Positions 51,448-61,503 of a DNA stretch of 64,000 nucleotides are shown here, piece after piece. Numbering within the stretch: position 1 is the stretch's first letter; every line of letters starts with the position of its first letter. Made by a program: the position numbers and the translations under genes. The stretch covers positions 444,527 to 508,526 of the forward strand of contig JABHIE010000031.1 in NCBI GenBank assembly GCA_018671175.1, written 5' to 3'. The notes beneath the pieces were generated by a model. It saw nothing but the letters and a program-made list of their open reading frames with translations. It had not been told where the DNA came from and searched no databases. The DNA comes from Planctomycetota bacterium. GTDB lineage: Bacteria; Planctomycetota; UBA1135.

Positions 51448-52677
51448 TTAAGCGTGTGCGTGGCCATTTAATGCCACTTTGAGGGGGTCAACGAGATTGA
51501 GGCTTTCCCAAGGAAAAATCTCACGGCCGAAGTGGCCAAGGGAAGCGGTTTGCTGGTAATTCCAGCCTTGTGGGTGGCGAAGCTGCAAGCTGCCAATGAT
51601 CCAGTCGGGGGTCAGCACATCGTGCGCCCGACCCGAAGAATCGTTCCAGACGGGCAGTGCACGGACGGCGTCCGAAATCGCTTGGTCGGTCAAGCCGTTG
51701 TGAGCAGAGCCAAATGTATCGACGCGAATGCTAACGGGCTGGGCGACGCCAATGGCATAGGCTACTTGCACTTCGCAACGCGCGGCTAGGCCAGCAGCAA
51801 CGATATTTTTGGCGATCCAGCGTGTCGCATAAGCAGCGGAGCGGTCAACTTTAGATGGGTCTTTCCCGGAAAAAGCACCCCCACCATGTCGGGCCATGCC
51901 GCCATAAGTATCGACGATGATTTTGCGACCCGTCAAGCCCGCGTCACCGTGTGGGCCTCCAATCACAAAACGACCCGTAGGGTTGATGTGCATCGCAGTA
52001 TCGGCAGTCAACATCTCTGCGGGTAGAACCGCGCGGATGATGTGCTCTTCGACTTGAGCGCGAATGTCTTCGATGGAAATGACATCGACATCAGCTGTTT
52101 GTGTCGAAAGAACGACCGCTTCAATCGAGACCGGCTTATCGCCGTCGTAGCGGAAAGTGACCTGAGATTTAGCGTCAGGACGCAGCCAATTAAAATCGCC
52201 AGACTTAAGCAATTCAACATGCCGCGCCATAAGTTTATGCGCCCAATAAATCGGCGCGGGCATCAGGCAATCGGTCTCATCGCAGGCGTAACCAAACATC
52301 ATGCCTTGGTCGCCAGCACCCGATTCGGCACCGGCCTCGCCGCCTTCATTTTCAACGCCTTGGTTGATATCGTCAGATTGGCTATGCAGAGAACTTAAAA
52401 CCGCGACTGATTCTGAATCAAAGCGAATGCCTTCGATGGTGTAACCGATGTCGGCCAAAACTTCACGAACGATCTTTTGAACTGGCACATAAGTCTCGGT
52501 GCGAATCTCACCGGCCAACATCGCCATGCCTGTAGTAACGAGAGTCTCACAGGCGACCTTGGAATTGGGGTCGCCTTGCAGACAAGCGTCAAGAAAAGCA
52601 TCGCTGATTTGGTCGGACACCTTATCTGGATGCCCCGGCGAAACGGATTCGGAAGTAAAGAGTTTTGAGTCGGTCAT
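51448..52677 (-). CDS. metK: S-adenosylmethionine synthetase
   Basis: Makes SAM from methionine and ATP. 409 aa, family length. [20 protein letters not shown] at the start, [16 protein letters not shown] and [20 protein letters not shown] in the central domain are all conserved. The gene ends one base before ahcY and follows waaA by 16 bp, leaving no space for a SAM riboswitch; regulation must come from the upstream operon promoter or internal signals. Together with ahcY and miaB it gives a SAM production, recycling and use group. Confidence 0.98.
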   Translation of the reverse strand: MTDSKLFTSESVSPGHPDKVSDQISDAFLDACLQGDPNSKVACETLVTTGMAMLAGEIRTETYVPVQKIVREVLADIGYTIEGIRFDSESVAVLSSLHSQSDDINQGVENEGGEAGAESGAGDQGMMFGYACDETDCLMPAPIYWAHKLMARHVELLKSGDFNWLRPDAKSQVTFRYDGDKPVSIEAVVLSTQTADVDVISIEDIRAQVEEHIIRAVLPAEMLTADTAMHINPTGRFVIGGPHGDAGLTGRKIIVDTYGGMARHGGGAFSGKDPSKVDRSAAYATRWIAKNIVAAGLAARCEVQVAYAIGVAQPVSIRVDTFGSAHNGLTDQAISDAVRALPVWNDSSGRAHDVLTPDWIIGSLQLRHPQGWNYQQTASLGHFGREIFPWESLNLVDPLKVALNGHAHA

Positions 52678-52693
52678 GTTGGGTTGGGTGCCG

Positions 52694-53992
52694 CTATGGA
52701 GTAGGCAGGAGGCCAGCGGCAGCTAGAGCCTGACAGCATTTGCGAGAGGAGCCACGGCGAGAGGTCAAGACCTCAGCAGCCAGCTGCCCCGCTGCAATTG
52801 CACAATCAGGTTGCTCGAGCCAATTCAAAGCGAATTCTATCAAATCAGGGACGCATTCGCCTACTTTGAGGCCACCGCAGGCTTGCAGAAGCTCGACTTC
52901 TTCGATGAAATTCTCGAAATGAGGGCCAATGAGCACTGGGCAACCCAATGCTGCAGGCTCAAGGACATTCTGGCCGCCATGCGGGATAAGACTGCCCCCC
53001 AGGAATGCGACCTGTGAACTGCGGAAAATCAGTTCAAGCTCACCGAAAGTATCGACAAGCAAAATGGCGTCTTGGGGAAGCGATTTACCCTCTTGGAGCT
53101 GAGACCTCAATAGAACCTGTCGTTGCGGAGCAGCCGCTTGAAGCCTAGGCAAAAGCCCCTCAACTCGTTTTGGGTGCCGAGGGACGACGACTAAGCGATA
53201 CGCATCAAAGCGCGGTTCCGCAGCAAGGGCCGTCAGCCAATCGACCTCTTCTGATTCATGAGTCGAAGCGAGCGCAAGATTAGAGGCCCCACCAAGCCAT
53301 TGCTTCCATGGGGATTGCAGCCACTCAAGCGCATCTTGCTCAGTAGGCAGCATGTCATATTTTAAGTTTCCCAAAATACGAATACGGTCAGGCGGTACAT
53401 TCAGACTGCGGAAGCGCTGGGCGTAGGCATCGTTTTGGACCCCGTAGAGGGCAATGCGATCGAATTGGGGCAAGAACCTTTGCACGCGCCGATAGCCACG
53501 AATGGATTTTTCAGTGATGCGGCCATTCAGGATGGCGACATGAATATCCATGTGGTCGCAGGCTCGCAGAAAATTGGGCCAGATTTCGAGTTCAACCAAA
53601 ATGACCGAAGTCGGCTTTACGCGTTTCAGAAAGCGACTCACGACACCTCTCAAATCAACAGGGAATCGCACGACCGTAAGATGGGGAAAAACTTTGTGGG
53701 CCGTTTCAATGCCACTGCGAGTTGTCGAAGAAATGACAAAATCTAGGTCTGGATATTGCAAACGCAACTCTGCGACCAAGGGGCGCATCGCTCTTACTTC
53801 GCCGACAGAAACACCATGCAGCAAAACCCGAGGCTGACTTTGAAGACTGGGTACAAAGCCCATCCTTTCGCGAACACCTTGACGAAACGAAATACTCAAC
53901 AAACTGCGGAGAGCGACAAATGGGAGCAGCAGCAAAGCCGCTAAACCAAGCGCCAAGTCATAAAGAAAGTAAGAGCCGCGTCGAGGCGCCAT
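52694..53992 (-). CDS. waaA: 3-deoxy-D-manno-octulosonic acid (Kdo) transferase
   Basis: Adds Kdo to lipid A precursors at the cytoplasmic face of the inner membrane, proof that the genome encodes a lipopolysaccharide core step. 432 aa. An N-terminal anchor (about 9-29, [20 protein letters not shown]) precedes the GT-B fold; the catalytic Glu lies in [11 protein letters not shown] (Glu65). [28 protein letters not shown] and [20 protein letters not shown] follow the family order. It lies 15 bp after secA and 16 bp before metK on one transcript. Confidence 0.94.
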   Translation of the reverse strand: MAPRRGSYFLYDLALGLAALLLLPFVALRSLLSISFRQGVRERMGFVPSLQSQPRVLLHGVSVGEVRAMRPLVAELRLQYPDLDFVISSTTRSGIETAHKVFPHLTVVRFPVDLRGVVSRFLKRVKPTSVILVELEIWPNFLRACDHMDIHVAILNGRITEKSIRGYRRVQRFLPQFDRIALYGVQNDAYAQRFRSLNVPPDRIRILGNLKYDMLPTEQDALEWLQSPWKQWLGGASNLALASTHESEEVDWLTALAAEPRFDAYRLVVVPRHPKRVEGLLPRLQAAAPQRQVLLRSQLQEGKSLPQDAILLVDTFGELELIFRSSQVAFLGGSLIPHGGQNVLEPAALGCPVLIGPHFENFIEEVELLQACGGLKVGECVPDLIEFALNWLEQPDCAIAAGQLAAEVLTSRRGSSRKCCQALAAAGLLPTP

Positions 53993-54007
53993 AAGGTTGG
54001 ATGCCTC

Positions 54008-56815
54008 TTAGGCCTTGCCGCAGCACTGCTTGTATTTTTTGCCGGAACCACAAGGGCAAGGCGCATTACGCGCGACCTTAGGCTTGCTGACCTGTTCAGG
54101 CGCTTCCGTCATAGGTGCGGAAGCGGCCTCCATGTCTTTCTGTTGCTTAGCGTAAGGATTGCCAGAATGCGTTTGCGAAGGAGCGGAATAGCCCACCGCA
54201 ACTTGACGCCGCGGAGGTTGTTGCGGTTGAGCTGCGGTTGCCTGCGCCTGCCCACCAAAGGCGGGGTGACTGGCTTGAGCACCCTCGTAAGCGGAGCCTA
54301 AGCGAGTCTCGTCTTCTTGTTTGATTTGGACCCTAAGGATGAAATTAGTAACTTCATCGGCAACCTGATCAAGCAGCTTCTTGAATTGCTCAAGCCCCTC
54401 GCGCTTGTATTCGGTTTTTGGATCAACCTGCGCGTAACTGCGCAAACCAACACCAGCTCGCAAGGAGTCCATGGTGAGAAGGTGTTCTTTCCATTTGTTA
54501 TCAATCGCGTTGAGCACCAAGAACCGCTCTAAAGAGCGCATCGTGTCTGCCCCGAGCTCTTCTTCGCGACCATCAAGCCGCGATAGGGCGTCGTCTAAAA
54601 ACAAAGCTGGCACTTGCTCGTATTTCAAATCAGACAAGTCAGTCTCTTGGCCGGGCCAATCCCACTTGCGTTGAGCCCAGGTCGCGAGAGCATCGTAGTC
54701 AACAGGCACATCTCGGCCGTCGCCTGCGTAACGCTCGGTCGTCTCTTGAATCATGTTCTCGAACATGGCGCGAACCGTCTCGTTGAGGCCGTTGGCTTCA
54801 AGGGCATCTTGTCGCTGATCGTAAATGAGCTTGCGTTGCTCATTCATGACCTCATCGTATTCAATGAGGTTTTTACGAATTTCAAAGTGGTAGGCTTCAA
54901 CCTTTTTCTGCGCTTTTTCAATCGCACGCGAAACAATGCGAGACTCAACGGGCTCACCTTCGCCCATGCCTGCTTTGCCCAAAAAGTTTTTCACCCAATC
55001 CTTGTAAAATCGGCGCATCAAATCATCATCAAGCGACAAAAAGAAGCGAGAATAGCCCGAGTCGCCTTGTCGGCCAGCACGACCACGCAACTGATTGTCA
55101 ATCCGGCGCGCCTCGTGGCGCTCGGTGCCTAAAACATAAAGGCCGCCGGCAGCAAGGACTTCTTCACGGTCGGCGGCGCATTGACCTTCGACAGATTGCT
55201 GCAAAGCTGCCATATCACTTTCAGAAAGATCTTTACCAGCCGAATCACGCTCGACGATGACATCAACATTTCCGCCCAATTTGATGTCGGTACCACGCCC
55301 GGCCATGTTGGTCGCAACCGTGACCGCGCCCTTACTGCCCGCGAGTGCAACGATTTCAGCTTCACGGTCGTGCTGCTTGGCATTGAGGACTTCGTGTTTG
55401 AGCCCACGCCGCTGCAGCATGCTAGAAAGCAATTCTGACTTTTCGATACTTGTAGTGCCCACCAAAACGGGCTGCCCATTTTCATGGACGCGCTCAATTT
55501 CAGCTGCAATCGCAAGCCACTTATCTTTCTCGGTCAGGTAAACCAAGTCGGCGACATCTTCGCGTGCGATAGGACGATTCGTTGGAATCGCGACAACATC
55601 TAAATCGTAGATGCGCGCGAACTCGCCCGCTTCAGTCAAAGCCGTGCCCGTCATTCCCGACAACTTATCGAACAAACGGAAGTAGTTTTGAAAAGTAATC
55701 GTTGCCAGCGTTTGGTTTTGCGCGCGCGGACGAATGCCTTCTTTTGCCTCAACGGATTGGTGGAGGCCATCACCCCAACGGCGGCCTTCCATGAGACGCC
55801 CGGTAAACTCGTCAACGATGATGATTTGACCGTCTTTAACAACATAGTCAACATCAGCTGTATAGAGGTGTAAAGCCCGCAAGCACTGCTCAAAAATGTG
55901 TGGCCATTCCATGTGCTCGGCACTGGAATAGAAATCGTCAACGCCCGTTAATTTTTGCGCCTCGACAATGCCGTCTTCGGTGAGGATCGCCGATTTTTCT
56001 TTTTCTTTGAGCTCGTAGTGCAAGCCCTCACGCAAACGACGCGCATAAGTAACACCTTTGCGATATTGCTCAGCATCACCGGTTGGAGGCCCGCTAATAA
56101 TCAAAGGCGTTCGCGCCTCGTCAATCAAAATGGAGTCAACCTCGTCGATGATGGCAAAGCCCAATTGCTTTTGCACTTGATCGTCAAGCCGCGACTTCAT
56201 GTTGTCGCGGAGATAATCAAAACCAAATTCATTATTGGTGCCGTAGAGAATGTCACCCGCATAAACCGGATGCCGATCTGCTGGGCGCATATGAGACTGA
56301 ATCGCCCCCACCTGCACGCCTAGGTAATCAAAGACAGGCTTCATCCATTCGGCGTCACGACCGGCCAAGTAATCATTTACCGTTACGACAAAAACTTTGC
56401 CGCCCAAGGCATTGAGGTATGCCGGCATCGTCGCGGCCAATGTCTTGCCCTCGCCGGTCGCCATCTCTGCGATAGAGCCCGAATGCAAAACCATGCCGCC
56501 AATCAACTGCACATCGTAAGCCCGCAAGCCAAGCGTGCGCTCGCCGACCTCGCGCACAAGCGCAAACGCCTGAGGCATGATGTCATCTAGCGAGCGACCA
56601 TCAGCCACTTCTTTACGCCAAGCAGCGGTTTGCGCGTGCACATCAGTTTGCGATAGACCCGCTGCCCATTCGGTGTGCTGGTTAATCGCATCAATCTGCT
56701 TTTGATACTTCTTAACGATTCGGTTATTTCTTGAACCAAAGACCTTGTTTAAGGCATTGCCAAGGCCGTGGCCCACAGAGGCCAGTGAATCACTAATGCT
56801 GTCGAAATCGACCAT
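54008..56815 (-). CDS. secA: Preprotein translocase ATPase SecA
   Basis: Motor of the Sec pathway at the cytoplasmic membrane. 935 aa, normal length. Walker A MATGEGKT at 118-125, FAIIDEVDSILIDEARTPLI for the second DEAD-type motif, TNMAGRGTDIKLG and GRAGRQGDSG in NBF2 are intact. The C-terminal linker is Gln/Ala-rich and ends in the zinc-binding CPCGSGKKYKQCCGKA, so SecB or ribosome contact through that motif is likely. It is centred in the dksA-to-ribD operon, after pyrD (33 bp). Confidence 0.98.
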   Translation of the reverse strand: MVDFDSISDSLASVGHGLGNALNKVFGSRNNRIVKKYQKQIDAINQHTEWAAGLSQTDVHAQTAAWRKEVADGRSLDDIMPQAFALVREVGERTLGLRAYDVQLIGGMVLHSGSIAEMATGEGKTLAATMPAYLNALGGKVFVVTVNDYLAGRDAEWMKPVFDYLGVQVGAIQSHMRPADRHPVYAGDILYGTNNEFGFDYLRDNMKSRLDDQVQKQLGFAIIDEVDSILIDEARTPLIISGPPTGDAEQYRKGVTYARRLREGLHYELKEKEKSAILTEDGIVEAQKLTGVDDFYSSAEHMEWPHIFEQCLRALHLYTADVDYVVKDGQIIIVDEFTGRLMEGRRWGDGLHQSVEAKEGIRPRAQNQTLATITFQNYFRLFDKLSGMTGTALTEAGEFARIYDLDVVAIPTNRPIAREDVADLVYLTEKDKWLAIAAEIERVHENGQPVLVGTTSIEKSELLSSMLQRRGLKHEVLNAKQHDREAEIVALAGSKGAVTVATNMAGRGTDIKLGGNVDVIVERDSAGKDLSESDMAALQQSVEGQCAADREEVLAAGGLYVLGTERHEARRIDNQLRGRAGRQGDSGYSRFFLSLDDDLMRRFYKDWVKNFLGKAGMGEGEPVESRIVSRAIEKAQKKVEAYHFEIRKNLIEYDEVMNEQRKLIYDQRQDALEANGLNETVRAMFENMIQETTERYAGDGRDVPVDYDALATWAQRKWDWPGQETDLSDLKYEQVPALFLDDALSRLDGREEELGADTMRSLERFLVLNAIDNKWKEHLLTMDSLRAGVGLRSYAQVDPKTEYKREGLEQFKKLLDQVADEVTNFILRVQIKQEDETRLGSAYEGAQASHPAFGGQAQATAAQPQQPPRRQVAVGYSAPSQTHSGNPYAKQQKDMEAASAPMTEAPEQVSKPKVARNAPCPCGSGKKYKQCCGKA

Positions 56816-56848
56816 GTTTTCTAGGGTGCGCGGCGAAATGCCGTCTTA

Positions 56849-57766
56849 TCAGGATACGCGACCCGGCCACTCAAGCGAACCGCGAAGCTCATCAAGCGTC
56901 GTGCTCGCTTGATGAAGAATTTGCCGCAATTCAGCGGCGATGATGGAGAAGGCGTCTGGCCTGCGAAAGACCGCGGTGCCGATCTGGACAGCAGCGGCAC
57001 CAACAACCGTAAAGTCAAGGATGTCATCGGCCGATTGCGCGCCCCCGCAAGCGATGACGGGGATGTTCACGGCTTGCACCGCCTCATAAACCATGCGCAT
57101 GGCAATCGGTCGGATCGCAGGGCCTGACATCCCGCCGAAGCCAGCCCCGAGAGCGGGCTTGCGTGTGCGCCAATCGACGGCTAAACCCAAAACGGTATTG
57201 CCAACCGTAATCGCATCGGCACCAGAGGATTCACAAGCAAGCGCCAAAGGAGCCATGCGGGTGACATTAGGAGACAACTTTGCCCAAAGCGGCTTATCGG
57301 TGGCCTCGCGGCAAGCTTGCATGACCCGTTGAATAGCATCGGGATCAGTAGCGAACGGAAGACTTCCGCCAGCGACATTGGGGCAAGACAAATTTACTTC
57401 GATGGCTTGGATACAGGGCATTTCATGCATCGCACCGACCATTGCGACATAGTCATCAACGGCGTGGCCACCAGCATTGCCAATCACAGGCATTGCAAGA
57501 CCAGAAAAATCTGGGGCAACCACTTGCTGGAAATGCTCAAGGCCACGGTTTTCGAGACCAATCGAATTCATTACGCCGCCCGTAAATTCGCACATGCGCG
57601 GTGTAGGGTTGCCGTGCCTTGGCTCAAGCGTGACGGTCTTTAAGACCAATGCGCCTAAATCGCCGGGCTTCAAAAAAGCCAAAGCCGAAGGGTCATGGCC
57701 GAATGTGCCGGAGGCCGTCAAAAGCGGGCTGGACAATTCAAGAGAGCCGATGCGTGTATTCAGCAT
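56849..57766 (-). CDS. pyrD: Dihydroorotate dehydrogenase, class 1B-like
   Basis: Oxidises dihydroorotate in pyrimidine synthesis. 305 aa. TASGTFGHD, KTVTLEPRHGNPTPRM and NSIGLENRG are class 1 motifs; the catalytic Cys128 lies in EVNLSCPNVAGG, where class 2 enzymes have Ser. The GNTVLGLAVDWRTRKPALGA, then GGMSGPAIRP region matches class 1B, which uses NAD through a PyrK partner; no pyrK is next to it. It follows lspA by 9 bp and lies in the same operon as secA. Confidence 0.93.
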   Translation of the reverse strand: MLNTRIGSLELSSPLLTASGTFGHDPSALAFLKPGDLGALVLKTVTLEPRHGNPTPRMCEFTGGVMNSIGLENRGLEHFQQVVAPDFSGLAMPVIGNAGGHAVDDYVAMVGAMHEMPCIQAIEVNLSCPNVAGGSLPFATDPDAIQRVMQACREATDKPLWAKLSPNVTRMAPLALACESSGADAITVGNTVLGLAVDWRTRKPALGAGFGGMSGPAIRPIAMRMVYEAVQAVNIPVIACGGAQSADDILDFTVVGAAAVQIGTAVFRRPDAFSIIAAELRQILHQASTTLDELRGSLEWPGRVS

Positions 57767-57775
57767 AGCCCTAGT

Positions 57776-58315
57776 TTAGTCGTCAGCCTCAGCCTCAGCT
57801 TTGCCTAAGTGAACTTTGGCTATGCCCGTGATTAAAAGCACGAAACCCAACGAGATGCAGGCATCTGCAAAATTAAAAGTCGGCCATGGGTTGAAAGGCC
57901 AAACCCAATTTACTGGATACCAAGAAGGCGGTAGGAAATGTACATCTAAAAAGTCGCGCACCTCGCCATTGCCCGGCCAAGGCAGCCAAGCCGACAGGTT
58001 GTCGTAGAGGTTGCCTATCGCGCCACTCAATAAAAGAGCCAAAGTCCAGGCACCACTTTTACACTTAAGCGGCTGTTGAAGAATCAACCAAGCCAAAGCC
58101 GCAACGGCGCAAACACGCACCAAAGTTAAGAGCGTAGTTAGGCCAGCGCCCATCCCCCAAATGCCGCCGGGGTTGGTGAGAGTGCGAATCGCAAACCACG
58201 AAGTAATGTGGATCGGCGGGTCGCCCACGGGTGTGGCAGAAAAGGCCCAACTTTTTGAAATCAAATCAAGCGCAATCAGGGTGACGACAGCGGCCCAAAG
58301 AAGAGGACGGCGCAC
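57776..58315 (-). CDS. lspA: Lipoprotein signal peptidase (signal peptidase II)
   Basis: Membrane aspartic protease that cleaves prolipoprotein signal peptides. 179 aa, four spans. Catalytic Asp124 is in RDFLD and Asp151 in FNFADACISLG; GAIGNLYDNL replaces the more usual GNxxDRL, with Asn for Arg. The TNPGGIWGM loop matches NxGaAfGl. It matches the need of several predicted lipoproteins in the window. It lies 3 bp after dksA. Confidence 0.95.
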   Translation of the reverse strand: MRRPLLWAAVVTLIALDLISKSWAFSATPVGDPPIHITSWFAIRTLTNPGGIWGMGAGLTTLLTLVRVCAVAALAWLILQQPLKCKSGAWTLALLLSGAIGNLYDNLSAWLPWPGNGEVRDFLDVHFLPPSWYPVNWVWPFNPWPTFNFADACISLGFVLLITGIAKVHLGKAEAEADD

Positions 58316-58318
58316 AGG

Positions 58319-58699
58319 CTAACTCTCGTTGAGCTGAAGCTCGCCCTTTTCATCGAGCTCTTGACAAGGCACGCAATATTGAGCGTAGGGCAAGACCTCA
58401 AGTCGCTTGAGAGGAATCAACTTTTCGCAGGCTAAACAGGAGCCGAAAGCGCCATCATTAATCCTCGACAAGGCCTCGATGACAAAGCCTTTGATCTCAT
58501 CACCATTTTCAATCAGACCAAGCTGCTGTTCGCGCGAATAACTGTCAGCACCAAACTCGTCGGCCTCGCTACCCTTGCCCTCACCTGCCGCAAGAAGGAT
58601 GGCCTCTTCAAGGTGCTCGAGCTTGCCCCCAACCTTTTTCAGGATGGCAAGGAGTGGTGCCTTAAAAGGCTTCTGTTTGGATTTGAGCAATTTGGCCAT
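58319..58699 (-). CDS. DksA/TraR-type zinc-finger regulator
   Basis: A 126-residue member of the DksA/TraR superfamily, whose members bind the RNA polymerase secondary channel and, with ppGpp, adjust transcription. The zinc finger has four cysteines: Cys88 and Cys91 in CLAC, Cys109 and Cys112 in CVPC. The N-terminal coiled coil (about 10-80) is present; the tip lacks an obvious DksA DxxDxA motif (DEFGADSY and DEIKGF are the nearest), so it may be a divergent paralogue. Planctomycetota carry this gene next to lspA frequently, as I recall. It starts the long operon; TAGAAT (58735-58740, minus strand) may be its -10. Confidence 0.88.
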   Translation of the reverse strand: MAKLLKSKQKPFKAPLLAILKKVGGKLEHLEEAILLAAGEGKGSEADEFGADSYSREQQLGLIENGDEIKGFVIEALSRINDGAFGSCLACEKLIPLKRLEVLPYAQYCVPCQELDEKGELQLNES

Positions 58700-58740
58700 A
58701 ATGTATGGGGTCTCCGTGGTGGCAGGAGCCGCACATTCTA

Positions 58741-59673
58741 ATGAATTCTGAAGAAAATCGCAGGGTCTCCCCTGAGTTGCAGATGCAGCTCAGTGAGTAC
58801 CTTGGCGCACTGGCAGGCGAAGCCGGGCTTTCTGGCAACACGCTTGAGGCTTACAGTCGTGATTTGCGTATGGCAGCAGGGTTTTTGAGTGATTCCGGGA
58901 AGTCAGAATGGGCCGAGATGACCTCCGAAGATGTTACAGATATCCTTGCCGCGAGTCGGCAAAAGGGACATGCGCCAGCCACCCAAGCCCGGCTTTTGTC
59001 GAGCCTCCGCGGCATTTTTAGATATTTGAGAGCCGAGGGGCTTTACCAAGGTGCAGACCCAACTCGCTTTGCGGGCAAGATGCATCTCTGGAAACGCCTC
59101 CCAGAAGTGCTTTCCCCCACAGAAGCCTTGCGACTCATGGACACCCCGAGTGCGTCCACCTGGAAGGGTTTGCGAGATCGAGCTCTACTTGCGCTCCTCT
59201 ATGGCGGTGGGTTGCGGGTGAGCGAAGCCGTTGGTTTGCTCATGCAAGACATCACGCGCGCCAAGCAAGGTGAGAAGACAGGCTTCCTCAGAATCTGCGG
59301 TAAGGGGGGCAAAGAGCGGCTCATTCCTTTTGCGGGTCAAGCTGAAGCACGCCTCTTCGAATGGATTGACGACGAGCGGCAAGGGCGCAAGCCCAAAGAC
59401 CCGCAAGCTTTGTTGTCGCAAAACGGGCTTAAGCTTGACCGGGGGCGTGCATGGGTTTTGGTGCGTGAATACGCACTTTTGGCTGACTTGCCGGCCATCC
59501 ATCCGCACACTTTGCGTCACTCTTGCGCCACTCACTTACTTGCAGGCGGAGGCGATTTGCGTTCGGTCCAAGAGTTTTTAGGCCACTCAGATTTACGCAC
59601 GACCGAGCGATACACGCATTTGCAGACAGACGAGCTGCAGGCCTTTCATAAGTTGCACCACCCGCGCGGATAG
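58741..59673 (+). CDS. Tyrosine recombinase XerC/XerD-like
   Basis: Site-specific recombinase, most likely for chromosome dimer resolution at dif. From the ATG at 58741 it is 310 aa. The N-terminal SAM-like core-binding domain (about 12-100) precedes the catalytic domain with Arg159 ([10 protein letters not shown]), Lys188 (GKGGKER), His256-x-x-Arg259 (HTLRH), His282 (LGHSDL) and Tyr291 (ERYTHL): all six expected positions are present. The length and the lack of any nearby integron, phage gene or attachment repeat favour Xer over a phage integrase. It is divergent from dksA and convergent with uvrC. Confidence 0.93.
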   Translation: MNSEENRRVSPELQMQLSEYLGALAGEAGLSGNTLEAYSRDLRMAAGFLSDSGKSEWAEMTSEDVTDILAASRQKGHAPATQARLLSSLRGIFRYLRAEGLYQGADPTRFAGKMHLWKRLPEVLSPTEALRLMDTPSASTWKGLRDRALLALLYGGGLRVSEAVGLLMQDITRAKQGEKTGFLRICGKGGKERLIPFAGQAEARLFEWIDDERQGRKPKDPQALLSQNGLKLDRGRAWVLVREYALLADLPAIHPHTLRHSCATHLLAGGGDLRSVQEFLGHSDLRTTERYTHLQTDELQAFHKLHHPRG

Positions 59674-59692
59674 AGCGACGCAATGCGGTGAA

Positions 59693-59712
59693 TTGGGCAT
59701 CTAAGTGCCCAA
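59693..59712. terminator. Convergent hairpin between xer and uvrC
   Basis: TTGGGCA / TGCCCAA forms a perfect 7-bp stem with a 6-base loop that contains the uvrC stop codon. No clear T run follows on either strand, so it may serve as a weak bidirectional terminator or a transcript-end stem. Confidence 0.4.
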
Positions 59713-61503
59713 AGTAGCGCTTAGATGCTTTTGTACGGCGGCGGCCAATTTTTCATTCATCCCGGGCATGGCTGCTAAGTGCTCTAGCGACATCGCCTGC
59801 AAGGCTTTCAAATCAGCGCCACAGGCATCAAGAAGCATCTTGCGTTTTGCAGGGCCGACGCCAGGGACATGTTCTAAGACGAGCCGAACATTTTCACGGC
59901 GATTGCGGTGGTAGTGAATGGCGAATCGATGCGCTTCGTCGCGGAGGCGTTCGAAGAATAAACGCTCGGGGCTGCCTCGCTCAAGCAAAACGGGATCATT
60001 TTGTTCCATTAGAAACAAGCGCTCTTCGGCCTGCACGGGGCCTCGCCCTTTACGCGCCTTGGCCAATGCAACGACCGGCATCTGACAATCAGCTTCTTTC
60101 AAAATCGCGAGCACGGCATTGAGCTGGGGACGCCCCCCATCAAGCACCATTAAATCAGGGAGGCCATCTTCTTGGGCGCGGGCAAGCACACGGCCCAAGA
60201 CTTCACGCATGCCTTCAAAGTCATCGTTGCCCACACCGCCGCCAACAAGATAACGACGATAGGCAGCGGATTGGCGTTTCCCTTCGACGAAGCGAACTTT
60301 AGAAGCCACTCGGTCTGTGCCCTGTAGGTGACTGATGTCGATGCAATCCACTACGCGCGGTGGCGCGCATTGCGCCATGGCCCCAACAGCAACGCCCACA
60401 GAAGACCAAGGCGCTTGGGGCGCAAGACCTTTCCGAGCGCGCGCGTTACTTGTGGCCATACGGACGAGCGCGCGCTTCTTACCTCTCATCGGAGCGACAA
60501 TTTGCACCTTTCGGCCGGCCAGATCTTTAAGGTGCGTTTCGAGAGTCGCTTGATTGTCTGGAAGAACCGGCGTCAAAATTTCAGGCGGTGTTTCCGTGTC
60601 CCTGCGATAAGCCGCAGAAATGATTTGCTCAACGGCTTGTGCACGCGAACTCCAGATTTCAAGGCTGCCGTGTCGACTATGCAACCACTCGCCATCTCGA
60701 TACTCAAGCAATGTCCAGGCGCCCCGCTCATCAAGCCCTAAGACATCAAAATCTTCACCTCGCTGCAGGGAGACCTTTTGGGGCGCAGCAAGCAATTCAA
60801 GAGCGTCAATACGATTCCGCGCGCGCAACGCGACCTCGTATTCAAGGTTGGCCGACGCGGAAGTCATCCGAAGTTTCTCTTGCTGGACTCGGCTGTCGAC
60901 CTGACCGTCAAGCACCTCGCGCGCGCCTTGGAGTGCTTCGGCATATTCGATCGGTGAGACAGCGTCTATACATGGAGCGGAGCAAAGCCCTATGGAGTGA
61001 TGCAAACATGGGCGCCGCCGATGTGCCAGTACATGGTCTGAGCAGTCTCGCAAACCAAATGCCTTTTGTAAAAGCCGCTTGGCGCGTCGAGCGGCCGTCG
61101 CGCTTGGGTAAGGGCCGTAGATTTCGCCAAGCACCCCACGACGGCGAGCTAAGCCTAAACGAGGCCATTGATGCGTTGTGTCTAGGTGAACTAAGAGCGA
61201 GCTCTTGTCATCTTTGAGTAAGACATTTAGGCGCGGCTGATGCAACTTGACAAGTTTTTCTTCGAGCAGCAAAGCCTCAAGTTCATTGTCTGTGACGCGA
61301 AACTCGGCATGAGCCGCGACATCTAACAAGTGCGCCAAACGCGCGCGGCCATCAGCACCCTCGCGACGATAAACCTGAACGCGTTTGCGCAAATCAATCG
61401 CTTTACCTACATATAAAATCTCACCCTGCGCATCCGTGAACAAGTAGCAGCCCGGGCGTGCAGGTGCGGCTTTGAGCTGCTCAGAAAAACTCGGCGCGCT
61501 CAA
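59701..61503 (-). CDS. uvrC: Excinuclease ABC subunit C
   Basis: Makes the dual incision in nucleotide excision repair. 600 aa. The N-terminal GIY-YIG-type nuclease starts ARPGCYLFTDAQGEILYVGK. A UVR motif region (about 200-235) contacts UvrB. The RNase H-like second nuclease carries DCIDISHLQGTDRVASKV. Two HhH motifs end the protein (VPGVGPAKRKMLLDAC). Several Asp/His positions of the second active site look preserved. It overlaps uvrB by 4 bp (ATGA), unusual closeness: in many genomes uvrB and uvrC lie apart. Confidence 0.97.
   Translation of the reverse strand: MSAPSFSEQLKAAPARPGCYLFTDAQGEILYVGKAIDLRKRVQVYRREGADGRARLAHLLDVAAHAEFRVTDNELEALLLEEKLVKLHQPRLNVLLKDDKSSLLVHLDTTHQWPRLGLARRRGVLGEIYGPYPSATAARRAKRLLQKAFGLRDCSDHVLAHRRRPCLHHSIGLCSAPCIDAVSPIEYAEALQGAREVLDGQVDSRVQQEKLRMTSASANLEYEVALRARNRIDALELLAAPQKVSLQRGEDFDVLGLDERGAWTLLEYRDGEWLHSRHGSLEIWSSRAQAVEQIISAAYRRDTETPPEILTPVLPDNQATLETHLKDLAGRKVQIVAPMRGKKRALVRMATSNARARKGLAPQAPWSSVGVAVGAMAQCAPPRVVDCIDISHLQGTDRVASKVRFVEGKRQSAAYRRYLVGGGVGNDDFEGMREVLGRVLARAQEDGLPDLMVLDGGRPQLNAVLAILKEADCQMPVVALAKARKGRGPVQAEERLFLMEQNDPVLLERGSPERLFFERLRDEAHRFAIHYHRNRRENVRLVLEHVPGVGPAKRKMLLDACGADLKALQAMSLEHLAAMPGMNEKLAAAVQKHLSATLGT

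Noticed and set aside
52678..52693. SAM riboswitch upstream of metK
   Set aside because: Only 16 bp separate waaA and metK, too short for an aptamer.
58741..59673. Xer-type gene as a phage or integron integrase
   Set aside because: No attachment repeats, phage genes or cassette sites nearby; the length and core neighbours fit XerC/D.
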